The notes: generated by a model not told the origin, from the sequence alone. A DNA stretch of 64,000 bases from Loxodes magnus (GCA_946699065.1 CAMPDV010000910.1:107434-171433), one strand, 5' to 3'; numbered from the stretch's first letter, positions 37,880 through 53,049 are shown. Program-made: numbers and translations.

Positions 37880-40800
37880 AATTTAAATAAAAATAATTTA
37901 AGTAAAACTGATTTTAATATTAATAAAATTAAATTTAAGTAAAACTGATTTTAATATTAATAAAATTAAATTTAAGTAAAACTGATTTTAATATTAATAA
38001 AATTAAATTTAAGTAAAACTGATTTTAATTTAAATAAAATTAAATTTAAGTAAAACTGATTTTAATATTAATAAATATAAATTTAAGTAAAACTGATTTT
38101 AATATTAATAAAATTAAATTTAAGTAAAACTGATTTTAATATTAATAAATATAAATTTAAGTAAAACTGATTTTAATATTAATAAAAATAATTTAAGTAA
38201 AACTGATTTTAATATTAATAAATATAAATTTAAGTAAAACTGATTTTAATTTAAATAAAAATAAATTTAAGTAAAACTGATTTTAATATTAATAAAAATA
38301 ATTTAAGTAAAACTGATTTTAATATTAATAAAATTAAATTTAAGTAAAACTGATTTTAATATTAATAAAAATAATTTAAGTAAAACTGATTTTAATATTA
38401 ATAAAAATAATTTAAGTAAAACTGATTTTAATATTAATAAAATTAAATTTAAGTAAAACAGATTTTAATTTAAATAAAATTAAATTTAAGTAAAACTGAT
38501 TTAAATATTAATAAAATTAAATTTAAGTAAAACTGATTTTAATATTAATAAATATAAATTTAAGTAAAACTGATTTTAATATTAATAAAAATAATTTAAG
38601 TAAAACTGTTTTTAATATTAATAAAAATAATTTAAGTAAAACTGATTTTAATATTAATAAATATAAATTTAAGTAAAACTGATTTTAATATTAATAAAAA
38701 TAATTTAAGTAAAACTGATTTTAATATTAATAAAATTAAATTTAAGTAAAACTGATTTTAATATTAATAAAATTAAATTTAAGTAAAACTGATTTTAATA
38801 TTAATAAAATTAAATTTAAGTAAAACTGATTTTAATTTAAATAAAATTAAATTTAAGTAAAACTGATTTTAATATAAATAAAATTAAATTTAAGTAAAAC
38901 TGATTTTAATATTAATAAAAATAAATTTAAGTAAAACTGATTTTAATATTAATAAAATTAAATTTAAGTAAAACTGATTTTAATATTAATAAAAATAAAT
39001 TTAAGTAAAACTGATTTTAATATTAATAAAATTAAATTTAAGTAAAACTGATTTTAATATTAATAAAAATAATTTAAGTAAAACTGATTTTAATATTAAT
39101 AAAAATAAATTTAAGTAAAACTGATTTTAATAAATTTAATAAAAATTAAATTTAAGTAAAACTGATTTTAATATTAATAAAAATAAATTTAAGTAAAACT
39201 GATTTTAATATTAATAAAAATAAATTTAAGTAAAACTGATTTTAATATTAATAAAAATAATTTAAGTAAAACTGATTTTAATATTAATAAAATTAAATTT
39301 AAGTAAAACTAATTTTAATATTAATAAAATTAAATTTAAGTAAAACTGATTTTAATATTAATAAAAATAATTTAAGTAAAACTGATTTTAATATTAATAA
39401 AATTAAATTTAAGTAAAACTGATTTTAATTTAAATAAAATTAAATTTAAGTAAAACTGATTTTAATTTAAATAAAATTAAATTTAAGTAAAACTGATTTT
39501 AATATTAATAAATATAAATTTAAGTAAAACTGATTTTAATATTAATAAAATTAAATTTAAGTAAAACTGATTTTAATATTAATAAAATTAAATTTAAGTA
39601 AAACTGATTTTAATATTAATAAATATAAATTTAAGTAAAACTGATTTTAATATTAATAAAAATAAATTTAAGTAAAACTGATTTTAATTTAAATAAAATT
39701 AAATTTAAGTAAAACTGATTTTAATATAAATAAAATTAAATTTAAGTAAAACTGATTTTAATATTAATAAAAATAAATTTAAGTAAAACTGATTTTAATA
39801 TTAATAAAATTAAATTTAAGTAAAACTGATTTTAATATTAATAAAAATAATTTAAGTAAAACTGATTTTAATATTAATAAAATTAAATTTAAGTAAAACT
39901 GATTTTAATATTAATAAGATTAAATTTAAGTAAAACTGATTTTAATATTAATAAAATTAAATTTAAGTAAAACTGATTTTAATATTAATAAAAATAAATT
40001 TAAGTAAAACTGATTTTAATATTAATAAAATTAAATTTAAGTAAAACTGATTTTAATATTAATAAAAATAATTTAAGTAAAACTGATTTTAATATTAATG
40101 AAATTAAATTTAAGTAAAACTGATTTTAATATTAATAAAAATAAATTTAAGTAAAACTGATTTTAATATTAATAAAATTAAATTTAAGTAAAACTGATTT
40201 TAATATTAATAAAATTAAATTTAAGTAAAACTGATTTTAATATTAATAAATATAAATTTAAGTAAAACTGATTTTAATATTAATAAAAATAATTTAAGTA
40301 AAACTGATTTTAATTTAAATAAAATTAAATTTAAGTAAAACTGATTTTAATATTAATAAAATTAAATTTAAGTAAAACTGATTTTAATATTAATAAAAAA
40401 AATTTAAGTAAAACTGATTTTAATTTAAATAAAATTAAATTTAAGTAAAACTGATTTTAATATTAATAAAAATAATTTAAGTAAAACTGATTTTAATATT
40501 AATGAAATTAAATTTAAGTAAAACTGATTTTAATATTAATAAAATTAAATTTAAGTAAAACTGATTTTAATATTAATAAAAATAATTTAAGTAAAACTGA
40601 TTTTAATATTAATGAAATTAAATTTAAGTAAAACTGATTTTAATATTAATGAAATTAAATTTAAGTAAAACTGATTTTAATATTAATAAAAATAATTTAA
40701 GTAAAACTGATTTTAATATAATAAAATTAAATTTAAGTAAAACTGATTTTAATATTAATAAAAAAAATTTAAGTAAAACTGATTTTAATTTAAATAAAAT

Positions 40801-43800
40801 TAAATTTAAGTAAAACTGATTTTAATATTAATAAAAATAATTTAAGTAAAACTGATTTTAATATTAATGAAATTAAATTTAAGTAAAACTGATTTTAATA
40901 TTAATAAAAATAAATTTAAGTAAAACTGATTTTAATATTAATAAAATTAAATTTAAGTAAAACTGATTTTAATATTAATAAAATTAAATTTAAGTAAAAC
41001 TGATTTTAATATTAATAAATATAAATTTAAGTAAAACTGATTTTAATATTAATAAAAATAATTTAAGTAAAACTGATTTTAATTTAAATAAAATTAAATT
41101 TAAGTAAAACTGATTTTAATATTAATAAAATTAAATTTAAGTAAAACTGATTTTAAAAATATTTAATAAAAAAATAATTTAAGTAAAACTGATTTTAATA
41201 TTAATAAAATTAAATTTAAGTAAAACTGATTTTAATATTAATAAAATTAAATTTAAGTAAAACTGATTTTAATATTGATAAAAATAATTTAAGTAAAACT
41301 GATTTTAATTTAAATAAAATTAAATTTAAGTAAAACTGTTTTTAATATTAATAAAATTAAATTTAAGTAAAACTGATTTTAATATTGATAAAAATAAATT
41401 TAAGTAAAACTGATTTTAATTTAAATAAAATTAAATTTAAGTAAAACTGATTTTAATTTAAATAAAATTAAATTTAAGTAAAACTGATTTTAATATTAAT
41501 AAAAATAAATTTAAGTAAAACTGATTTTAATATTAATAAAAATAATTTAAGTAAAACTGATTTTAATATTAATAAAAATAAATTTAAGTAAAACTGATTT
41601 TAATTTAAATAAAATTAAATTTAAGTAAAACTGATTTTAATATTAATAAAAATAAATTTAAGTAAAACTGATTTTAATTTAAATAAAATTAAATTTAAGT
41701 AAAACTGATTTTAATTTAAATAAAAATAAATTTAAGTAAAACTGATTTTAATATTAATAAAAATAAATTTAAGTAAAACTGATTTTAATATTAATAAAAT
41801 TAAATTTAAGTAAAACTGATTTTAATATAATAAAATATAAATTTAAGTAAAACTGATTTTAATATTAATAAAAATAAATTTAAGTAAAACTGATTTTAAT
41901 ATTAATAAAATTAAATTTAAGTAAAACTGATTTTAATTAAAATAAATATAAATTTAAGTAAAACTGATTTTAATATTAATAAAAATAAATTTAAGTAAAA
42001 CTGATTTTAATATTAATAAAAATAAATTTAAGTAAAACTGATTTTAATATTAATAAAATTAAATTTAAGTAAAACTGATTTTAATATTAATAAAAATAAA
42101 TTTAAGTAAAACTGATTTTAATTTAAATAAAAATAAATTTAAGTAAAACTGATTTTAATATAAATAAAATTAAATTTAAGTAAAACTGATTTTAATATTA
42201 ATAAAATTAAATTTAAGTAAAACTGATTTTAAATTAAAATAAATATAAATTTAAGTAAAACTGATTTTAATTTAAATAAAATTAAATTTAAGTAAAACTG
42301 ATTTTAATATTAATAAAAATAAATTTAAGTAAAACTGATTTTAATATTAATAAAATTAAATTTAAGTAAAACTGATTTTAATATTAATAAAATTAAATTT
42401 AAGTAAAACTGATTTTAATATTAATAAAATTAAATTTAAGTAAAACTGATTTTAATATTAATAAAATTAAATTTAAGTAAAACTGATTTTAATTTAAATA
42501 AAATTAAATTTAAGTAAAACTGATTTTAATATTAATAAAATTAAATTTAAGTAAAACTGATTTTAATATTAATAAAAATAATTTAAGTAAAACTGATTTT
42601 AATTTAAATAAAATTAAATTTAAGTAAAACTGATTTTAATTTAAATAAAATTAAATTTAAGTAAAACTGATTTTAATATTAATAAAAATAATTTAAGTAA
42701 AACTGATTTTAATATTAATAAAAATAATTTAAGTAAAACTGATTTTAATATTAATAAAAATAATTTAAGTAAAACTGATTTTAATTTAAATAAAATTAAA
42801 TTTAAGTAAAACTGATTTTAATATTAATAAAAATAATTTAAGTAAAACTGATTTTAATTTAAATAAAATTAAATTTAAGTAAAACTGATTTTAATTTAAA
42901 TAAAAATAAATTTAAGTAAAACTGATTTTAATATTAATAAAAATAATTTAAGTAAAACTGATTTTAAATAATTAATAAAAATTAAAAAATTTAAGTAAAA
43001 CTGATTTTATTAATAAAATTAAATTTAAGTAAAAATTATAAATTTAAGTAAAACTGATTTTAATATTAATAAAAATAAAAAGTAAAACTGATTTTAATTT
43101 AAAATTAAATTTAAGTAAAACTGATTTTAATATTAATAAAATTAAATTTAAGTAAAACTGATTTTAATATTAATAAAATTAAATTTAAGTAAAACTGATT
43201 TTAATATTAATTAAATTTAAGTAAAACTGATTTTAATATTAATAAAATTAAATTTAAGTAAAACTGATTTTAATTATTTAAATAAATATAAATTTAAGTA
43301 AAACTGATTTTAAATTAATAAAAATAATTTAAGTAAAACTGATTTTAATATTAATAAAAATAAATTTAAGTAAAACTGATTTTAATATTAATAAAATTAA
43401 ATTTAAGTAAAACTGATTTTAATATTAATAAAAATAAATTTAAGTAAAACTGATTTTAATTTAAATAAAAATAATTTAAGTAAAACTGATTTTAATATAA
43501 ATAAAATTAAATTTAAGTAAAACTGATTTTAATATTAATAAAATTAAATTTAAGTAAAACTGATTTTAATTAAAATAAATATAAATTTAAGTAAAACTGA
43601 TTTTAATTTAAATAAAATTAAATTTAAGTAAAACTGATTTTAATATTAATAAAAATAATTTAAGAAAAACTGATTTTAATCTTAATAAAATTAAATTTAA
43701 GTAAAACTGATTTTAATATTAATAAAATTAAATTTAAGTAAAACTGATTTTAATATTAATAAAATTAAATTTAAGTAAAACTGATTTTAATATTAATAAA

Positions 43801-46800
43801 ATTAAATTTAAGTAAAACTGATTTTAATATTAATAAAATTAAATTTAAGTAAAACTGATTTTAATTTAAATAAAATTAAATTTAAGTAAAACTGATTTTA
43901 ATATAAATAAAAATAATTTAAGTAAAACTGATTTTAATATTAATAAAAATAATTTAAGTAAAACTGATTTTAATATTAATAAAATTAAATTTAAGTAAAA
44001 CTGATTTTAATATTAATAAAAATAAATTTAAGTAAAACTGATTTTAATATTAATAAAAATAAATTTAAGTAAAACTGATTTTAATATTAATAAAAATAAA
44101 TTTAAGAAAAACTGATTTTAATTTAAATAAAATTAAATTTAAGTAAAACTGATTTTAATATTAATAAAATTAAATTTAAGTAAAACTGATTTTAATATTA
44201 ATAAAATTAAATTTAAGTAAAACTGATTTTAATATTAATAAAAATAAATTTAAGTAAAACTGATTTTAATATTAATAAAAAATAATTTAAGTAAAACTGA
44301 TTTTAATTTAAATAAAATTAAATTTAAGTAAAACTGATTTTAATATTAATAAAATTAAATTTAAGTAAAACTGATTTTAATATTAATAAAATTAAATTTA
44401 AGTAAAACTGATTTTAATATTAATAAAAATAAATTTAAGTAAAACTGATTTTAATATTAATAAAATTAAATTTAAGTAAAACTGATTTTAATATTAATAA
44501 AAATAAATTTAAGTAAAACTGATTTTAATATTAATAAAAATAAATTTAAGTAAAACTGATTTTAATATTAATAAAAATAATTTAAGTAAAACTGATTTTA
44601 ATATTAATAAAAATAAATTTAAGAAAAACTGATTTTAATATTAATAAAATTAAATTTAAGTAAAACTGATTTTAATATTAATAAAATTAAATTTAAGTAA
44701 AACTGATTTTAATATTAATAAAAATAATTTAAGTAAAACTGATTTTAATATTAATAAAATTAAATTTAAGTAAAACTGATTTTAATATTAATAAAAATAA
44801 TTTAAGTAAAACTGATTTTAATATTAATAAAAATAATTTAAGTAAAACTGATTTTAATATTAATAAAAATAATTTAAGTAAAACTGATTTTAATATTAAT
44901 AAAAATAATTTAAGAAAAACTGTTTTTAATATTAATAAAATTAAATTTAAGTAAAACTGATTTTAATATTAATAAAATTAAATTTAAGTAAAACTGATTT
45001 TAATATAATAAAATATAAATTTAAGTAAAACTGATTTTAATATTAATAAAAATAATTTAAGTAAAACTGATTTTAATATTAATAAAATTAAATTTAAGTA
45101 AAACTGATTTTAATATTAATAAAAATAATTTAAGTAAAACTGATTTTAATTTAAATAAAATTAAATTTAAGTAAAACTGATTTTAATATTAATAAAATTA
45201 AATTTAAGTAAAACTGATTTTAATCTTAATAAAAATAATTTAAGTAAAAATGATTTTAATTTAAATAAGATAAAGATTAAGAAAAACTGTTTTTAATATT
45301 AATAAAATTAAATTTAAGTAAAACTGATTTTAATATTAATAAAAATAATTTAAGTAAAACTGATTTTAATATTAATAAAAATAATTTAAGTAAAACTGAT
45401 TTTAATATTAATAAAATTAAATTTAAGTAAAACTGATTTTAATATTAATAAAATTAAATTTAAGTAAAACTGATTTTAATATAAATAAAATTAAATTTAA
45501 GTAAAACTGATTTTAATATTAATAAAATTAAATTTAAGTAAAACTGATTTTAATAAATTAAAATTAAATTTAAGTAAAACTGATTTTAATATTAAATAAA
45601 ATTAAATTTAAGTAAAACTGATTTTAATATAAATAAAATTAAATTTAAGTAAAACTGATTTTAATATTAATAAAAATAATTTAAGTAAAACTGATTTTAA
45701 TATTAATATAAAATTAAATTTAAGTAAAACTGATTTTAATATTAATAAAAATTAAATTTAAGTAAAACTGATTTTAATATTAATAAAAATAATTTAAGTA
45801 AAACTGATTTTAATATTAATAAAAATTTAAGTAAAAATTTAAGAAAAACTGTTTTTAATATTAATAAAATTAAATTTAAGTAAAACTGATTTTAATATTA
45901 ATAAAAATAATTTAAGTAAAACTGATTTTAATATTAATAAAAATAATTTAAGTAAAACTGATTTTAATTTAAATAAGATAAAGATTAAGTAAAACTGATT
46001 TTAATATTAATAAAAATAATTTAAGTAAAACTGATTTTAATATTAATAAAATTAAATTTAAGTAAAACTGTTTTTAATATTAATAAAATTAAATTTAAGT
46101 AAAACTGATTTTAATTAAAATAAAATTAAATTTAAGTAAAACTGATTTTAATAAAAATAAAATTAAATTTAAGTAAAACTGATTTTAATATTAATAAAAT
46201 TAAATTTAAGTAAAACTGATTTTAATATTAATAAAATTAAATTTAAGTAAAACTGATTTTAATTTAAATAAAATTAAATTTAAGTAAAACTGATTTTAAT
46301 ATTAATAAAATTAAATTTAAGTAAAACTGATTTTAATATTAATAAAATTAAATTTAAGTAAAACTGATTTTAATATTAATAAAAATAATTTAAGTAAAAC
46401 TGATTTTAATTTAAATAAAATTAAATTTAAGTAAAACTGATTTTAATATTAATAAAAATAATTTAAGTAAAACTGATTTTAATATAAATAAAATTAAATT
46501 TAAGTAAAACTGATTTTAATATTAATAAAATTAAATTTAAGTAAAACTGATTTTAATATTAATAAAATTAAATTTAAGTAAAACTGATTTTAATATTAAT
46601 AAAAATAATTTAAGTAAAACTGATTTTAATTTAAATAAAATTAAATTTAAGTAAAACTGATTTTAATATTAATATAAATAATTTAAGTAAAACTGATTTT
46701 AATATTAATAAAAATAATTTAAGTAAAACTGATTTTAATATAAATAAAATTAAATTTAAGTAAAACTGTTTTTAATATTAATAAAATTAAATTTAAGTAA

Positions 46801-47782
46801 AACTGATTTTAATATTAATAAAAATAATTTAAGTAAAACTGATTTTAATATTAATAAAAATAATTTAAGTAAAACTGATTTTAATTTAAATAAAATTAAA
46901 TTTAAGTAAAACTGATTTTAATATTAATAAAAATAATTTAAGTAAAACTGATTTTAATATTAATAAAAATAATTTAACTGATTTTAATATAAATAAAATT
47001 AAATTTAAGTAAAACTGATTTTAATAATAAATAAAATTAAATTTAAGTAAAACTGATTTTAATTAAATTTAAGTAAAACTGAAAATTAAATTTAAGTAAA
47101 ACTGATTTTAATTTAAATAAGATTTTAATATTAAAATAAAATTAAATTTAAGTAAAACTGATTTTAATTTAAAATAAAATTAAATTTAAGTAAAACTGAT
47201 TTTAATATTAATAAAAATAATTTAAGTAAAACTGATTTTAATTTAAATAAGATAAAGATTAAGTAAAACTGATTTTAATTAAAATAAAATTAAATTTAAG
47301 TAAAACTGATTTTAATTTAAATAAAATTAAATTTAAGTAAAACTGATTTTAATATTAATAAAAATAATTTAAGTAAAACTGATTTTAATATTAATAAAAA
47401 TAATTTAAGAAAAACTGTTTTTAATATTAAATTTAAGTAAAACTGATTTTAATATTAATAAAATTAAATTTAAGTAAAACTGATTTTAATATTAATAAAA
47501 TTAAATTTAAGTAAAACTGATTTTAATTTAAATAAAATTAAATTTAAGTAAAACTGATTTTAATATTAATAAAATTAAATTTAAGTAAAACTGATTTTAA
47601 TATTAATAAAATTAAATTTAAGTAAAACTGATTTTAATTTAAATAAAATTAAATTTAAGTAAAACTGATTTTAATTTAAATAAAATTAAATTTAAGTAAA
47701 ACTGATTTTAATATTAATAAAATTAAATTTAAGTAAAACTGATTTTAATATTAATAAAATTAAATTTAAGTAAAACTGATTT
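37880..47782 (+). repeat. 9.9 kb satellite array, 36-37 bp unit
   Basis: An almost perfect head-to-tail tandem array. Every unit has the invariant core AAGTAAAACTGATTTTAA followed by a variable A/T spacer. The main spacer variants are TATTAATAAAATTAAATTT, TATTAATAAAAATAATTT, TATTAATAAATATAAATTT and TTTAAATAAAATTAAATTT, giving unit lengths of 36-37 bp and roughly 270 copies. The right edge is abrupt at 47,782 inside a core (ACTGATTTC). A few units carry CTGTTT or AAGAAAAAC changes. Three zones are irregular, with short insertions or deletions: about 42,960-43,320, 45,550-45,860 and 46,970-47,430. There is no coding potential because the length is not a stable multiple of three and TGA lies in the core. 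A/T-rich satellites of this size fit germline heterochromatin or centromeric DNA, which is inference. Confidence 0.98.
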
Positions 47783-49080
47783 CTTTTTTAAGATAGTTCA
47801 AACTGTCATCAAATTTTTATACATTATTTTTTACAAGCTAACTCTTTTTGGCTAACACTAAGTCATTAAAATTCATTTATCAATATTTATTAATATTATT
47901 AATACAAGTATTCTATAAAGTAACCAATCAAGAAGTCTTATACTTTTTTATTTATTGAATCTATTTGTATTCAAATCACTTCCTCTTCTTTTCACTTAAG
48001 CAAACATTTATTAAATCTTTATTTCTATTAATCAGATCATTGTTTAAAAATAAAACTTCCTCTTATTAACATTTCTAAACTTGAGTAAGTAGCCAAATCT
48101 TTTAACTTTGAGACCTCAAACTTTCTGATGCTCGTTGCAGAAAGAGATTATATTTAAAATTTTAAATGAAGAGATGGCTATTTATTTGATGTAGCTTTAT
48201 AGCTTGATTCTTTTTATGCTATTGTTTGAAATAATAAAGAAGATAAATTAAGAAATCTAGGTAAATATAATATTTTCCTTTATACATAAAACTTTTTAGG
48301 ATTAAAGTCAATATTGTCAAAGAAGAATCTGAATAGAAAATAAAATAAAATGAGTGCTTAAACTGAGGTATTAAGTTTCACGTAAAAAAACTATATAAAA
48401 GGAAAAAACTTCCTAAAGCAAGCAAATATAAAGCATAGAGTTCTATAACCTAGTTATAATGCTAATCTAGGACGAAGCTTTTTTTATCAATACAAAGAGA
48501 ATACTTTACATAGATTGCGCTTATATAAGAAACAGTCAAGGGCTATATTGTAACTATCAACTTGATTCTTAATATAAAAGCTTATTACAAAAGAAGGCTA
48601 ACTCAGCTAATTTTAGGTTATAAAATCAAGAGATAAGAATTTATTGATATAGGAATAAATGATAAGTAGATAGCAGTTACTCTATATAGATAAGCTTATT
48701 GTCTTATTAAAAGTTATATTTTAGTAAATTTAAAAGTAATAACTTATGTCTATTGCTAATGGTATTTTATACAGATACTAAAGATAGTATCTTGATTGAA
48801 TGCAATATATTTACAACTAATGTTTAAATAAAATCCATAAATCAAAGTTAAACTATATCCCTTTAATAAAGAACTATTTTAATTGGTGAATTTAAGCAAT
48901 TTAATTATTAGAAGAGAGAAAATAATATAGTTATAGCTAATTTGACTAACTAAAGCAAGAAGCATAAATTTACATTAAGGATCACTTAAGTTAATTAGGA
49001 ATTAATTATAAGTTATATAAATTATATTTAGCTTTATAAATTAATTTTTATTTATCACTTTAAATAAAGCATCTTCTAGA
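47783..49080. other. Flank to the right of the satellite, no resolved gene
   Basis: This stretch is more complex than the satellite. Weak coding texture around 48,100-48,900 may be the upstream part of the TPR relic that follows, but no repeat motif is certain here. Confidence 0.35.
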
Positions 49081-51060
49081 TACTTATTGCTCACGCTGCT
49101 GGTAGATAGCTTGCTGTAAAAAAGGATATGCATTTTATGAACTAGAAGGGTATTAAAAGCAATTAGATATCTCAATACAACAACCAAGCTTAATTCGAAT
49201 CGATCAGAAACATATAAATCTAAAATAGACGCATTTGCAATTAAATTAAGCAGAGAAAGGATTTTTATTGCTATAATAAGTCAATAAAACTGGATTCTCA
49301 ACTAAATCAAATTTTATAATGATAAATAAAACGCATTTCAGGCTAGAATGATTCTAAGACACCGTTGGTTGCTATAAGAGTTTATTAAAATTAATGCTAA
49401 ATACTTTGAAGCATATTATGGAAAAGATTAAAGTCTTTACAAGCTAGGAAAATATAAAGAAGGATTAAATTACTTTGGAAAAGAGCTAAATAAAGCCAAA
49501 TTACGTAGTAGCTTCAATCGGAAAAAGCTAGGCATATTAAAAGTAATAAAATACAAAGAATCGTTTAACTGCAAAACACAAGATTATTAAGCTGCGCTCT
49601 AATAATATATTATTTAGATTGTCTTATAAAATATAATTATAAATTTCTTCTAATATGACCTCAAGATTTCAAGCTTATTTATAAAAAATGATTATTAGTT
49701 AATTATTCTTATCTTACTTTTATCTAGTAAATTAATTAAAAATAAAGATAATTTAAAGCATTTCTTCTTTAATTATTGTTTATATTTTTATTATGATAGC
49801 ATTGTATTTAGTTAATTATAAGTTACTTGCTAAAGATACTTTAAGATATACCAGTTTAATTCTTTTAATTATTCATGATATTATGATATTTATTGATGAA
49901 GATAGGTAATTCTATACCTTTTTATTAAAGCAATAGTAGGTATATTATATTTAATTATTAAAATAATCAGAAGTTTGCTAATTATATTGCTTGCTTTTCT
50001 AAATTAAGTTCTATACGTTATTTGTTTATTTTTTCTATATAAGCACAATTAGTCTTTCTTATGTTTATCTTAGATTTATCTTTTAAGTTAATCTAATAAT
50101 TTTATTAAAGTGTGAAATTGTTATGGCAGCTTATGAAAGAGATTATAGAAGTATTAGAAAATATCTCGTTCTTAAGATATTTTTACTCTAATTATATTTC
50201 TCTTGATTCAGTTAATAATAGCATTGCTATAGTGATATTAAATAAAAGAAATACAAATATTTAGTCTATAATCTAAAATTATTTATATCTAAGACACTTT
50301 AATAAATATAAATCCTAATTTTGACAAAGTTTATAATCTAAAAATAAATAAACTTTAAGCTAAAACTTAGATTTAAAACCTATTAAGTGCAAAACCACAG
50401 CAAATCGAAAGAAGGTAAGCTTTACAGAAGCTATTTTTTAAAAAGAAAATTTGCTTAGCAATTTAAACTAGAACGATAAAAACAGCGGAGTACTATAATG
50501 ATGATTTAAAGCTAATCTTAATTTTATAGATCTATGATTCTATAGAGGAAATTCTGAAAAGAAATTAGGTTAAAATATAGAAGTATTAGAGTGCATCAGA
50601 AAAGCCATAAAGTAAATTTCAACTACTAAAAAGCTCAATTAACCTAAGGCATTTATTGATAATTTAAATTAACACCAAAGAAACTACAGAATGCTATAAT
50701 GTTCCTAGTAAGCTAAACATAATATATTTGTAGTCTTCTCAAATAAAAGCAACAATCTTAATTTTTGGATATTATGGAGAAGCAATAGAAGGCTATAATA
50801 AAGTTATAAAACTAAATCCTTTTACTAATGATTCTTTTTATAGCAAAAGAGATTTTCTTAAGTTGTTAGACAAAAAGAAGAACTGAAAGAAAGCTAAAAA
50901 AAAACTTTGAAGCTTAATTCTAATTTCGTTGAGGCTTAAAATAACACAAGAAATGTACTGAAGATTTATAGTTAGAACGAAGAAACAAAAGAAAGGTTGA
51001 GTAATCTAAAGCATATTTGATAAAACTTTTAGAAATAAAAGGTAAATATTACAAATCTCA
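49080..51060 (+). pseudogene. TPR-repeat protein relic, copy 1
   Basis: TPR-type helices are visible in several frames: YCYNKSIKLDSQLNQ at 49266-49310, INPNFDKVYN near 50,300, and GYYGEAIEGYNKVIKLNP at 50767-50820. The last is a textbook TPR second half (EAI..YNK.I.LNP). The open block 50236-50883 spans 216 codons before TGA 50884-50886. TPR arrays mediate protein-protein contacts, and ciliate genomes hold very large families of them, often joined to kinases. Repeated frame changes make this a decayed gene. The segment is a diverged duplicate of 59260-60960 on the same strand. Confidence 0.65.
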
Positions 51061-52350
51061 AACTTCTAAATTGTTAAGAAGAGATGCCTTGCCTATATTA
51101 TGCATAAAGCTCTATTTGGATTTAGTTTTATAGCTATGTTATAGCATTCTATTGCATCTAAGTATCTTCCAAATTTTAGAGAAAGATATGAGATTATGAA
51201 ATAAATGCTTTAATTACTTTAAAGTTAATAGTTTATATTAATTATATTTGAATATTTAAGACATTTGTTTGTCTTTCTAAATGAGTTTTGTATAATACTG
51301 CTAATTTTATTTGCTTGTCTATCTTCTTTATTTTGTTATTTATCATAATAATCTAATCTTTCCCAGTTATTTTATACTTAAATAATTTAAAGCAGTAGGC
51401 CAAAGATTTTAGATAATAAACCTTTATAATTAATAATTATAAGCTAATAGGAGTTAATTAAAGTTATAGATATAGTAAATATGCTTTAGTTGATATATTA
51501 ATGATTGTATATTATAGTTAATAATAAGAATAAATATGTAATTTATTTGATTTAAGTTAATTAATAATTAGCATTATATAATAAAAGGATATTTATTAAG
51601 CATCTATTATTATTTTAACTTTATAATAAACTATAGCAAATATTATAGTTATTACTATTAATATATCATTAAGACTTTCTTTTAATTTTTAAGTTCTTAT
51701 TTAAGTTAAATTTTCTAATTTTAATAATCTGATTATGTATATTATACTTATAATAGAACTTTAACTATTACATTCTATTTATTTTACTTTTCTTAACTAG
51801 CAAATCTCTAAATCTACTAATATCCCTTATTATTCTATCTACCTACCTTTTAAGTTAAACTGTCTAGTCTTTTAATCTAATTTTAGCTAAATTATTGTTA
51901 TAATAAATGAACTAGCTCAGTTTCTTAATTTGCTTCCTTTTAAATGCTAAAATTTTTTAACTCCAAATATCAATTTTAATTTTCCAGCTTATGTATCATG
52001 TTTAGGAAGATATTCATTAATAAGAAATATCTTCTGCTTACTAGCAAGAAATTAACTTGAGCTATTTTACATAATTTCTCATCGAACATTTAAGCAATAA
52101 TCATGATTAATATTCTCTTTATTTTAATGAAGTAGCGACATTAGCTTAACTAATTATGATAAAATCTATGCTTTAATAGAAGTATATCATATATGGAGGG
52201 ATTCGATTTTAACTTTCATCAGGATTGTCAAGAAAATCAATTTTCTAAAAATCTTAGTTGAAGCTACTTTTGATAAATCTATAAAACTTTATGAAAAGAT
52301 ACATTGATTAAGCTTTCATTAGGGATATAAAAAGATTGGCGGGATTTAGA
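51060..52350. other. AT-rich stretch, no gene seen
   Basis: Mostly filler. No motif was seen on either strand. Confidence 0.4.
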
Positions 52351-52356
52351 TTTTGA

Positions 52357-53046
52357 ATTTACTTGCTATGCCTAATTATTTTAAATAACCTTTCAGCTGG
52401 GTTAAAAAACTTTAAGAAAAAACTCGCAGGATTATCAAGCAATACAAGGAGTTCGATGTCTATTTTTATTATTTATTAATCATATTAATTAGTGATCCCC
52501 GCTTGCAGAGCCAGACTAGCCGAATATATCTGCTAAATTAATTAAAAGGTCGTTCAAAATAAATACTACGGCGAGGATTTAGCTTCCTCGAAATTTATAA
52601 AAGTAATCATTAATCTTTATAGGAATCCTAAGAAATCCATCCTTTAAGAGGCTAAATGTTCAATTTTCTATTCATAAATATCAGTAGAAACTTCTATAAT
52701 TTTAGAACTCTTATTTGATTTACTGCTAATAATGCCTTACATTCAGTGTAACCTTCTTACGATTTTTGTAAATTAGCTTATGCTTTTTAAGTATTTTAAA
52801 TAAAATTCTTATATTTTTTATTTAATTAATATTAAATCAGCCTTAACAAAAAATCTAGAAATTAGATAAAATAAATGTATGAGAGATAAAATCTTAGTAA
52901 TCTAAAGTTATTACTTAAATCTTATTTTATAACTTATCTATTTAGATGCAAAAGCTATCAGATATCATACAAAGTAATTTCTCTAATTTGCTAATTTTTT
53001 ATAAATTCCAGTTACTTAGAGACTAGAAAGGTTAGAGGCTTGTTGA
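52357..53046 (+). CDS. 229-codon open frame of unknown function
   Basis: With TAA/TAG as Gln the frame is open from after TGA 52354-52356 to TGA 53044-53046. The best part coincides with a G+C-richer patch at 52,480-52,590 and reads VIPACRARLAEYICQINQKV then KVIINLYRNPKKSILQEAKC and VETSIILELLFDLLLIMPYI. This looks like a helical, perhaps HEAT/armadillo-type, protein. The last third is A/T-driven and could be chance extension. No start codon is evident near the 5' end. The family is not recognised. Confidence 0.4.
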
Positions 53047-53049
53047 AGT

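Noticed and set aside
37880-47782. CRISPR-like appearance of repeat core plus variable spacer
   Set aside because: Spacers are not unique but a few A/T variants, the unit is 36-37 bp in total, and the genome is eukaryotic.
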